64,000 nt of DNA from Flavobacterium sp. 1355 (lineage in GTDB: Bacteria > Bacteroidota > Bacteroidia > Flavobacteriales > Flavobacteriaceae). The DNA lies in the NCBI RefSeq assembly GCF_017833415.1, contig NZ_JAFICC010000017.1, positions 1 through 64,000 of the forward strand. The letters are read 5' to 3'. The position numbers and the translations under genes are program-made. Below are positions 54,216 through 62,196 of this stretch, piece after piece. Every line of letters begins with the position of its first letter. Within the stretch, counting starts at the first letter, position 1. Below the pieces are notes generated by a model. It saw only the letters and a list, made by a program, of their open reading frames with translations. It was not told the DNA's origin and searched no databases.

Positions 54216-56159
54216 ATGAAACGATATATTTTAAAAAACTTAATTATAGGATCAGTAGTTTTGTTATCCTTTTCGGGCTGCTCTGATATTCTGGAAGAGA
54301 ACCCCCATGATTTTTATGAACCGGACTATTTTAAAACAGAAAGTGGTGTAATTCAGGGATTAACTTCACATTATGCTCATTTACGCTGGATTTACGGTCA
54401 GGCCTATTATTACAACTCTACTGAAACAGGTACAGATGAATATACATATGGTCAACAAGCCGATGGTAACTTTAAAGATCATGATTTATCAGGGGTAGGA
54501 ATCATTAATCCCACTTCAAGCAGAGCAGATGTAGTATGGAATAATTCCTATAATGATATAAACACTGCCAGTGGAATTATTGAAAATGGGGCAGCAGTGG
54601 GAGTAGCAAGTAAATTAATTGCGGAATCTAAATTCTTTAGAGGTTTTGATTATTTTTTACTGGTTCAGAATTTTGGAGGAGTGCCTTTAGATTTAGGAGC
54701 CGGAGAATTAAAATTCAACATTTATCCATCAAGATCTTCCAAGAGAAATACAGTTCCTGAAGTTTACACTAAAGCTATTTTTCCAGATCTTGTAGCAGCG
54801 GTTAATGAATTACCGGATTCTCCAAGATTAACAGGAACAGCAACCAAAACTCTGGCTCGTTTAATATTGGCAAAAGCTTATCTTACTTATGGATGGTGGC
54901 TAGAAAATCCAAATGATATTCCGACATATCCTGATACACCAAGAACAGATCCTGACGGACACGATGCTCAATGGTATTTTCAAAAAGCCTACGATTTGGC
55001 TTTAGATGGTATCAATAATCCTGGGCCATATGCATTGCTACCCTACTATTATGATGTAAATTTAGGATCAAATGACCGTCATAAAGAGATGATGCTTTAT
55101 GCAGACCATACTCAGGCAAGTGAATATTATAATGGAGGAAGCCTTTCATATGGTAGCGGAGGCTCACCGGACAATTTTGCAGGCTGGATGGGAACATGGG
55201 ATTATACCTCTATCAGAAGTAGAAATGCGGCAGGATCTGCAGTTTCCAGCGTTCAGAGAGCAGCAGACCAATTCTTAGGCCGTCCATGGACAAGAATGGC
55301 GCCGCCAATAGGAGTTTTTACAAATACTTTTGCAGATAAAACAAATGACTCCAGATATGACGGGACGTTTACTTCTGTATATCGTGGCAACTGGAATTTA
55401 ATAGGAACCGGACAAACCGATGTGGCAACACTTTATAATGCTAATGCATTACCGGTAAAACCAGGAGATGCTATTTTGTCTTTCCTTAATGATGAGCCAG
55501 CCACACCAATCGATTATACAGGCGGCGGAGGCAGTAATGTTGGTGCCGGAGTTTTGCCGGGCAGAGCCGATTATGTAGTTTCTCCACTAGGAATTAGCAG
55601 AAGAGTATACCCAGGCTTATGGAAATTGGGACCATACCGTACAGATAACGCAGGTGGATTGGGACAGCCAAATGCCGGTAGCACAAGACCTTATCCGGTG
55701 GCTAAATTTTCAGAACTTTATTTTGTTGCTGCAGAAGCTGCAGTAAAAGGAGCAACAGGGTCTATGACTGCCAGAGATCTTATTAATGTAATTCGTGCAC
55801 GTGCAGGAAAATGGCGTTGGAATAATAATGGAAATGTAGCAAAAACTGCAGATAATAGTGCTTTGTTAACAAGCGCAACCCCTGCAATAATAGACATTAA
55901 TTATATTCTGGCAGAACGTTCACGCGAATATTATGGTGAAGGCTACCGCTGGTATGACTTAGTGAGAACTCAAAAATGGAATGAACTAGCCGGCACATAT
56001 ACAATCGGTGGGCCAAATTTAGGTGATCATACACCACAGGTTATTACAAGAACAATAGAGAAATATCATTATCTGCGCCCAATTCCACAGGGTCAGATAG
56101 ACGGTATGGAGATGTCAGCTTCTGAAAAGCAGGCTTACCAGAATCCAGGATACAATTAA
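54216..56159 (+). CDS. SusD/RagB-family surface lipoprotein for xylan binding
   Basis: A 647-residue lipoprotein (lipobox LSFSGC, Cys at about residue 22, followed by SDILEENPHDFY). The start PDYFKTESGVIQGLTSHYAHLRWIYG is typical of RagB/SusD proteins. So are the tetratricopeptide part (KLIAESKFFRGFDYFLLVQNFGGVPL) and the C-terminal SusD domain (LAERSREYYGEGYRWYDLVRTQKW). It covers the SusC pore at the cell surface and binds the glycan. It is longer than many SusD proteins because of glycine-rich insertions at about residues 300-450. The operon is closed by a hairpin at 56239-56268. Confidence 0.94.
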   Translation: MKRYILKNLIIGSVVLLSFSGCSDILEENPHDFYEPDYFKTESGVIQGLTSHYAHLRWIYGQAYYYNSTETGTDEYTYGQQADGNFKDHDLSGVGIINPTSSRADVVWNNSYNDINTASGIIENGAAVGVASKLIAESKFFRGFDYFLLVQNFGGVPLDLGAGELKFNIYPSRSSKRNTVPEVYTKAIFPDLVAAVNELPDSPRLTGTATKTLARLILAKAYLTYGWWLENPNDIPTYPDTPRTDPDGHDAQWYFQKAYDLALDGINNPGPYALLPYYYDVNLGSNDRHKEMMLYADHTQASEYYNGGSLSYGSGGSPDNFAGWMGTWDYTSIRSRNAAGSAVSSVQRAADQFLGRPWTRMAPPIGVFTNTFADKTNDSRYDGTFTSVYRGNWNLIGTGQTDVATLYNANALPVKPGDAILSFLNDEPATPIDYTGGGGSNVGAGVLPGRADYVVSPLGISRRVYPGLWKLGPYRTDNAGGLGQPNAGSTRPYPVAKFSELYFVAAEAAVKGATGSMTARDLINVIRARAGKWRWNNNGNVAKTADNSALLTSATPAIIDINYILAERSREYYGEGYRWYDLVRTQKWNELAGTYTIGGPNLGDHTPQVITRTIEKYHYLRPIPQGQIDGMEMSASEKQAYQNPGYN

Positions 56160-56238
56160 GATATAGCAGATTTAAATGTAATTATAAGTGTTGATTCTAC
56201 AAATAAACTTTTATAAGTTGGTTAAGTTTGCTTAAATT

Positions 56239-56268
56239 GAGCCGGGGAAGTAAAATTCCCCGGCTTTT
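56239..56268 (+). terminator. GC-rich terminator after the SusD gene
   Basis: GCCGGGGAA at 56241-56249 pairs with TTCCCCGGC at 56256-56264 around a 6-base loop, followed by TTTT. Confidence 0.85.
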
Positions 56269-56333
56269 AAATTGTGAATTTAATTGTAAAAATGAATTGA
56301 TTACCAAAGGCTAACATTGATATGTTGAAATTA

Positions 56334-56370
56334 ATTATTTTAAAATAATCTAACATTTCTTAAGAAATGT
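56334..56370. promoter_or_regulatory. two adjacent perfect palindromes before the GH43 gene
   Basis: ATTATTTTAAAATAAT (56334-56349) and ACATTTCTTAAGAAATGT (56353-56370) are both perfect palindromes, 3 bases apart. The second ends 21 bases before the ATG. They may be regulator sites for the downstream enzyme operon; no TAnnTTTG element is visible here. Confidence 0.4.
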
Positions 56371-56391
56371 CTACAAAAAAGAATCTGTAAG

Positions 56392-58119
56392 ATGAAACAA
56401 AGACACCTATTATTTTTATTATCCATATCAATACTATTTCTTTTTTCTTTTAAAGGAACAAAGTTTAAAGATTATATTACACCAAAACCACCCATTTTTT
56501 CGAATGTTGTGTATCAGGGAAACGACAATATTTATAAAAATAATCCCTTAAAACCAGATGAGTTTTATTCTCCCGTTTTGCAGGGCTGTTATCCCGATCC
56601 GGCCATTACCAGAAAAGGCGATGATTATTTTATGGTATGCTCTTCATTTGCTATGTTTCCAGGCGTGCCTATTTTCCATTCTAAAGATTTAGTGAATTGG
56701 ACAGACCTTGGAGGCATACTAAATAAAGTCTCAGAATTTAATCCGCACGATACCGGTATAAGCCAGGGTGTATATGCACCGGGAATAACGTATAATCCAC
56801 ACAATGATACTTTCTATATGATTGTAACAGCATTTTCCGGAGGCCTGGGCAATATCATAGTAAAAACAAAAGACCCGATGAAAGGCTGGGGAAGCCCGAT
56901 AAAATTAGGTTTTGACGGAATCGATCCGTGTATCTTTTTTGATGATAACGGAAAAGGCTACATCGTGCACAATGACGCTCCCGATAAAGGAAAGCAATTA
57001 TATGAAGGTCATCGTGTTATAAAAGTTTGGGAATACGATCTCGAAAAAGATGAGGTTATTAAAGGAACGGATAAAATTATTGTAGATGGGGGAGTAGATC
57101 TTTCTAAAAAACCAATCTGGATAGAAGCGCCGCATTTGTATAAAAAAGATGGTCATTATTATTTAATGTGTGCCGAGGGCGGTACAGGCGGAAATCACAG
57201 TGAAGTTATTTTTATCAGTGACAGTCCAAAAGGGCCTTTTAAACCGGCATCAAACAACCCGATTTTAACCCAAAGGTATTTTCCGCAAAACAGAAAAGAC
57301 AAAGTAGACTGGGCAGGACATGCCGATTTAGTTCTCGGACCAGATAATAAATATTACGGTGTATTTTTAGGCGTTCGTCCGAATGATAAAGACCTCGTTA
57401 ATACAGGACGCGAAACGTTTATGCTTCCGGTAGACTGGTCAGGAACTTTTCCGGTTTTTGAAAACGGATTAGTGCCTTTAGAACCAAAAATAAAAATGCC
57501 AAAAGGCGTTACCGAAAACAAAACAGGCAAAGACGGCTTTTTCCCAAATGGCAATTTCACATTTACCGAGAATTTTACTTCAGATAAATTAGATTACCGA
57601 TGGATCGGATTGAGAGGTCCGCGTGAAAATTTTAGTTCTGTAACCAAAAAAGGACTTCAGATTAATCCTTTCGAAGTCAATATTAAAGAACTAAAACCTA
57701 CGTCGACACTTTTTTACAGACAAATGCACAACACATTCTCATTTGCCACAACAATCGACTACAAACCTGCATCTGAAAAAGATTTGGCAGGAATTACATG
57801 CCTGCAAAACGAGCGTTTTAATTATGTTTTTGGCATCACAAAAAAAGGAAAAGACACCTATATTTTATTAGAAAGAACAGAAAAAGGACAATCGACGATA
57901 ATAGCAAGTGCTAAAATCGAAGTCAAAAAAAACATACGACTTCAGGTAAAAGCAACCGGAGACAGTTACGAATTTAGTTATGCCCTAAACGGTACTGATT
58001 TTAAAAATTTAGGAGAACCCGTTTCAGGAGATATTCTGTCAACAAATGTAGCAGGAGGTTTTACAGGAGCATTGGTAGGATTGTATGCAACGGCTGCAAA
58101 TGATGCTCAGCCGCAATAA
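56392..58119 (+). CDS. exported GH43 beta-xylosidase/arabinofuranosidase with C-terminal beta-sandwich
   Basis: A 575-residue enzyme with an N-terminal hydrophobic signal (about residues 5-20). The GH43 propeller (about 60-370) starts YSPVLQGCYPDPAITRKGDDYFMV with the base Asp, has the second Asp in FDGIDPCIFFDDNG and the acid Glu in IWIEAPHLYKKDGHYYLMCAEGG. The C-terminal part (about 385-575, beginning FTFTENFTSDKLDYRWIGLRGP) is the beta-sandwich common in GH43 beta-xylosidases. It acts outside the inner membrane on xylo- or arabinoxylo-oligosaccharides. The end NDAQPQ is rather abrupt but in frame. The gene opens a new operon with the esterases and GH115 downstream. Confidence 0.93.
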   Translation: MKQRHLLFLLSISILFLFSFKGTKFKDYITPKPPIFSNVVYQGNDNIYKNNPLKPDEFYSPVLQGCYPDPAITRKGDDYFMVCSSFAMFPGVPIFHSKDLVNWTDLGGILNKVSEFNPHDTGISQGVYAPGITYNPHNDTFYMIVTAFSGGLGNIIVKTKDPMKGWGSPIKLGFDGIDPCIFFDDNGKGYIVHNDAPDKGKQLYEGHRVIKVWEYDLEKDEVIKGTDKIIVDGGVDLSKKPIWIEAPHLYKKDGHYYLMCAEGGTGGNHSEVIFISDSPKGPFKPASNNPILTQRYFPQNRKDKVDWAGHADLVLGPDNKYYGVFLGVRPNDKDLVNTGRETFMLPVDWSGTFPVFENGLVPLEPKIKMPKGVTENKTGKDGFFPNGNFTFTENFTSDKLDYRWIGLRGPRENFSSVTKKGLQINPFEVNIKELKPTSTLFYRQMHNTFSFATTIDYKPASEKDLAGITCLQNERFNYVFGITKKGKDTYILLERTEKGQSTIIASAKIEVKKNIRLQVKATGDSYEFSYALNGTDFKNLGEPVSGDILSTNVAGGFTGALVGLYATAANDAQPQ

Positions 58120-58130
58120 AAAGTAAAAAA

Positions 58131-59354
58131 ATGAAAAAGGAATATTTTAAAAGATTGTTGTTTTTACAGCTCTTCTTTTTGTTTTTGAGCTGTCAGATAT
58201 TGGCGCAAAACAAATCAAAAACAGAGAATTGGGTAGGAACCTGGGCAACCGCACAAATGTTGGTAGAACCCAATAATATGCCGCCCGCTCCTGGACTTTC
58301 AGAAAATACGCTTCGACAAATCATCAGGGTTTCTATTGGAGGAAAACGCATGAGATTACGTTTTTCTAATATCTTCAGCGATCAGCCAACGGTTTTAAAA
58401 TCCGTTAGTGTGGCCAATGTTGTCAATGCACCAATCGTTGATGCTAAGACCCAAAAGGAACTCCATTTTAACGGAAAAATCGACATTACAATCAATCCGG
58501 AACAGGACGTTTTTTCAGATGCATTTGATTTTGAATTACAGCCCGGACAGCTTTTAGCGATTACCATCCATTACGGAAATTCATCGCAAAAAACCTCAGG
58601 ACATCCCGGTTCACGAACCACTTCATACATTCTGGAAGGAAATCAAATTCAAAACACAGCTTTTGATGGCGCTATAAAAACAGATCACTGGTATTCGATT
58701 ATGGGATTGGATGTTGTGGCGGATAAAAATGCTTCGAATATCGTTTGTTTGGGAAATTCCATTACAGACGGCCGAGGCTCCGGAACCAACAAACAAAATC
58801 GCTGGACAGATATTTTATCGGCACGATTATCTGCCAATAAAAAAACAGAAAAAATAGGCGTTTTGAATTTAGGAATTGGAGGGAATTGTGTAGTAAAGGG
58901 CGGATTAGGTCCAACGGCCCTGAATCGTTTTGACAGAGATGTACTATCTCAAAAAGGCACAAAATGGCTCGTAATTCTAGAAGGCATCAACGACATAGGC
59001 GGGATTAAAAATCCGGAAGATGCCCCCCTGAAAGCGCAGGAACTTATTGACGCTTATAAAGTAATGATTACCAAAGCGCATGCAAAAGGAATTAAAGTCT
59101 ACGGCTGTACCATTTTGCCATTTGCGAAATCATTTTATGATGCGCCACACAAACAAGAAGCCCGCGATATTGTAAATGCCTGGATAAGAAACAGCAAAGC
59201 GTTTGATGCCGTTATTGATTTTGACAAAGCCATGGTTGCAGAAGAAGGTTCAAAAACAATTTCAGCCAACCTGCACGACGGCGATTTTTTGCATCCAAAC
59301 GAAGCAGGTTATGTTAAGATGGGAGAAACAATAGACCTCAATTTATTTAAATAA
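58131..59354 (+). CDS. SGNH/GDSL-family esterase, likely acetylxylan esterase
   Basis: A 407-residue exported protein (signal to about residue 26, ending ILAQ). Residues about 30-190 are a beta-rich N-terminal domain. The SGNH hydrolase domain follows with Ser210 in CLGNSITDG, Gly in GIGGNCV, Asn in LEGINDIGG and the Asp/His pair in GDFLHPNEAGY. The family cleaves acyl esters, and in a xylan locus acetyl groups on xylose are the likely target. Other SGNH enzymes act on pectin, rhamnogalacturonan or lipids, so this is inferred from context. The gene starts 11 bases after the GH43 gene. Confidence 0.82.
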   Translation: MKKEYFKRLLFLQLFFLFLSCQILAQNKSKTENWVGTWATAQMLVEPNNMPPAPGLSENTLRQIIRVSIGGKRMRLRFSNIFSDQPTVLKSVSVANVVNAPIVDAKTQKELHFNGKIDITINPEQDVFSDAFDFELQPGQLLAITIHYGNSSQKTSGHPGSRTTSYILEGNQIQNTAFDGAIKTDHWYSIMGLDVVADKNASNIVCLGNSITDGRGSGTNKQNRWTDILSARLSANKKTEKIGVLNLGIGGNCVVKGGLGPTALNRFDRDVLSQKGTKWLVILEGINDIGGIKNPEDAPLKAQELIDAYKVMITKAHAKGIKVYGCTILPFAKSFYDAPHKQEARDIVNAWIRNSKAFDAVIDFDKAMVAEEGSKTISANLHDGDFLHPNEAGYVKMGETIDLNLFK

Positions 59355-59433
59355 TTGCCTTTTCTTTCAAAAGCTTACCAATTTCAATCCCGGATTTAAA
59401 TGATTTTTTGATAATAAAAAAATACAGCTAAAA

Positions 59434-62157
59434 ATGAAATCAATACTTAGGTTTTTCGCATTTACGGTTCTTTTTTCAATAGCACAAAAAGGGTATTCTC
59501 AAGATCCTAATTTTCATGTTTATCTGAGTTTTGGTCAGTCGAATATGGAAGGATATGCCAAAATAGAACCGCAGGATAAAGGGGGAGTTGATGATCGGTT
59601 TCAGGTTTTACAGGCAGTTAATTGCCCTGATCTTAAACGGGAAAAAGGAAATTGGTATACCGCCATTCCTCCATTGTGCCGTTGCAATACAGGATTAACA
59701 CCAGTGGATTATTTTGGAAGAAACTTAGTAGCCAATTTGCCTAAAAATATAAAAGTGGGCGTGATCAATGTAGCCGTTGGAGGCTGTAAAATTGAACTTT
59801 TTGATAAAGATAAAACAGCAGAATATGTAGCAGCAGCACCAGAATGGATGAAAGGCATTCTAAAAGAATACGACGGAAATCCGTATGCAAGACTGGTAGA
59901 ACTGGCAAAAATAGCACAGAAAAAAGGCGTTATTAAAGGCATTTTACTGCATCAGGGAGAATCGAATACGGGCGATACACTTTGGCCGAAAAAAGTAAAA
60001 ATCGTTTATGATAATTTGATAAAAGATTTAAATCTGGATCCAAAAAAAGTGCCTTTGCTTTCGGGTGAAACCGTAAACGAAGACCAGAATGGTAAATGTG
60101 GCAGCATGAATAAAATTATTGCGACATTGCCCAAAACGATTCCCAATTCGTATGTTATTTCATCTAAAGGATGCAAGGCAGAACCTGATTTTTTACATTT
60201 TAATGCCGCAGGTTACAGAGACTTAGGAAGACGTTATGCCGATAAAATGCTTTCGTTACTGGGATATAAATTCTCTGACGGAAAATCGCCTTTTATCGTT
60301 CAGGCTCCTCTTGGTTTCGACGTGTTGAATACCAGTATTCCTGCAGGAAAAATTGAAGCGATTACTTACGAATCTAAAACGGTTGGATCTACAAGAAAAG
60401 TAAGCGTTTATACGCCACCGGGATTTAATAAAAAGAAAAAATATCCGGTTTTGTATCTTCTACACGGAATAGGCGGTGATGAAAAAGAATGGCTAAACGG
60501 AGGAAATCCGCAAATTATACTAGACAATCTTTTTGCAGAAGGAAAAATTGAACCCATGATTTTAGTCATGCCAAACGGCAGGGCAATGAAAGACGACAGC
60601 GCAACCGGAAATATAATGGCGCCAGATAAAGTACAGGCATTTGCTACATTCGAAAAAGATTTATTAAACGACCTGATTCCGTTTATCGAAAAAAAATACC
60701 CGGTTCTCAAAGACAGAGAGCACCGTGCAATAGCCGGATTATCAATGGGGGGCGGACAATCTTTAAATTTCGGATTAGGGAATTTAGATAAATTTGCCTG
60801 GGTGGGTGCTTTTTCAGCCGCTCCCAATACCAAGGCTCCTGCAGAATTACTTCCGAATCCGGAAACAGCAAAAAAGAAATTAAAACTACTCTGGATTTCC
60901 TGCGGAGATAACGACTGTCTTATCGAAAACAGCAAACGAACGCACGATTATTTAGAAAAAAATGATGTGCCGCACATCTATTATATCGAGCCGGGAGTGC
61001 ACGATTTTAAAGTCTGGAAAAACGGATTGTATATGTTTTCGCAGTTTTTATTTAAACCTGTCGACCAATCGACTTTTGCGTCTTATACCCTTTTAGGAAA
61101 TCCGGCGCAAACCAATATTCGTAATGCAAAATACCCTCAAATATTGCCGGATAACAAAGTACTTTTTAAAGTCAATGCTCCCGAAGCTTCAAAAGTACAA
61201 ATCGATTTGGGCAAAAAATACGATATGACAAGAGATTCAGACGGATTTTGGACCGCCACTACAGATGAGGTCAGCAAAGGCTTTAATTATTATTCGCTGC
61301 TTATAGATGGCGTTGCCGTTGCAGATCCGTCAAGTCAGACATTTTACGGAATGGGGCGCATGGCGAGCGGTATTGAGATTCCGAATAAAGAAGGCGATTT
61401 TTATGCCTTAAAAGACGTTGCGCATGGTGATATCAGAATCAAGAAATACTTTTCAAAAGCCACCAATTCATGGCGAGAAATGTATGTGTATACACCGCCG
61501 GGTTACGAAAATGCTACAGAAAACTATCCGGTTTTATATCTTTTGCATGGCGGAGGCGAAGACCAAACAGGCTGGGCAACTCAGGGAAAAGCAAACTTAA
61601 TTTTAGACAATTTAATTGCCGAAAATAAAGCAAAACCCATGATCATCGCTATGCTCGACGGCAATATGGGAAACACAGGAGGCGTGGCAGGTTTTAACGA
61701 AAATGCACTAAAAGCTTTTGAAAATGAATTGAAAACAGGAGCGATACCTTTTGTAGAAAGCAATTTTAAAGTAGCCAAAGACGCAAAAAACAGAGCCTTG
61801 GCCGGATTATCAATGGGTGGCTTACAAACACTTTATGCGGGCGTTAAAAATTCTGACTTGTTTTCTTATATCGGTGTTTTCAGTTCGGGCTGGTGGGCGA
61901 ATAATACCACTTTGTCAGAGCCGCAATACGAGTTTATGAAAAACAATGCCTCCACAATCAATTCAAATATCAAAGAATTTTGGATTTCGATGGGCGGCAA
62001 AGAAGATATCGCTTATGAAAATTGCAAAATTATGCTGAAAAAGTTCGACCAGCTCGGCATCAAATATAAATACAGCGAATACCCTGGCGGACATACCTGG
62101 CCGGTCTGGAGGCACGATTTATTGATGTTTGCGCCATTATTGTTTCAGCAGAAATAA
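59434..62157 (+). CDS. multidomain xylan esterase: CE6 plus two CE1-type domains
   Basis: A 907-residue exported enzyme (signal ending KGYSQ near residue 23). Residues about 25-275 are a CE6/SASA acetylesterase domain with Ser36 in FGQSNMEG, LLHQGESNTGD, and an Asp/His end in PDFLHFNAAGY. Residues about 300-545 are a CE1/esterase D domain with Ser437 in GLSMGGGQ and a late His in GVHDFKVW. Residues about 560-640 look like an early-set (CBM48-like) beta-sandwich. Residues about 650-907 are a second CE1 domain with Ser793 in GLSMGGLQ and His in GGHTWPVW. CE6-CE1 fusions with acetyl- and feruloyl-esterase activity are known from Flavobacterium johnsoniae and gut Bacteroidota. Which CE1 domain is feruloyl-specific is not shown. 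Confidence 0.9.
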   Translation: MKSILRFFAFTVLFSIAQKGYSQDPNFHVYLSFGQSNMEGYAKIEPQDKGGVDDRFQVLQAVNCPDLKREKGNWYTAIPPLCRCNTGLTPVDYFGRNLVANLPKNIKVGVINVAVGGCKIELFDKDKTAEYVAAAPEWMKGILKEYDGNPYARLVELAKIAQKKGVIKGILLHQGESNTGDTLWPKKVKIVYDNLIKDLNLDPKKVPLLSGETVNEDQNGKCGSMNKIIATLPKTIPNSYVISSKGCKAEPDFLHFNAAGYRDLGRRYADKMLSLLGYKFSDGKSPFIVQAPLGFDVLNTSIPAGKIEAITYESKTVGSTRKVSVYTPPGFNKKKKYPVLYLLHGIGGDEKEWLNGGNPQIILDNLFAEGKIEPMILVMPNGRAMKDDSATGNIMAPDKVQAFATFEKDLLNDLIPFIEKKYPVLKDREHRAIAGLSMGGGQSLNFGLGNLDKFAWVGAFSAAPNTKAPAELLPNPETAKKKLKLLWISCGDNDCLIENSKRTHDYLEKNDVPHIYYIEPGVHDFKVWKNGLYMFSQFLFKPVDQSTFASYTLLGNPAQTNIRNAKYPQILPDNKVLFKVNAPEASKVQIDLGKKYDMTRDSDGFWTATTDEVSKGFNYYSLLIDGVAVADPSSQTFYGMGRMASGIEIPNKEGDFYALKDVAHGDIRIKKYFSKATNSWREMYVYTPPGYENATENYPVLYLLHGGGEDQTGWATQGKANLILDNLIAENKAKPMIIAMLDGNMGNTGGVAGFNENALKAFENELKTGAIPFVESNFKVAKDAKNRALAGLSMGGLQTLYAGVKNSDLFSYIGVFSSGWWANNTTLSEPQYEFMKNNASTINSNIKEFWISMGGKEDIAYENCKIMLKKFDQLGIKYKYSEYPGGHTWPVWRHDLLMFAPLLFQQK

Positions 62158-62196
62158 AGATTTTAAAATAGTAATTGAATTGTAATAATAAAGTTC

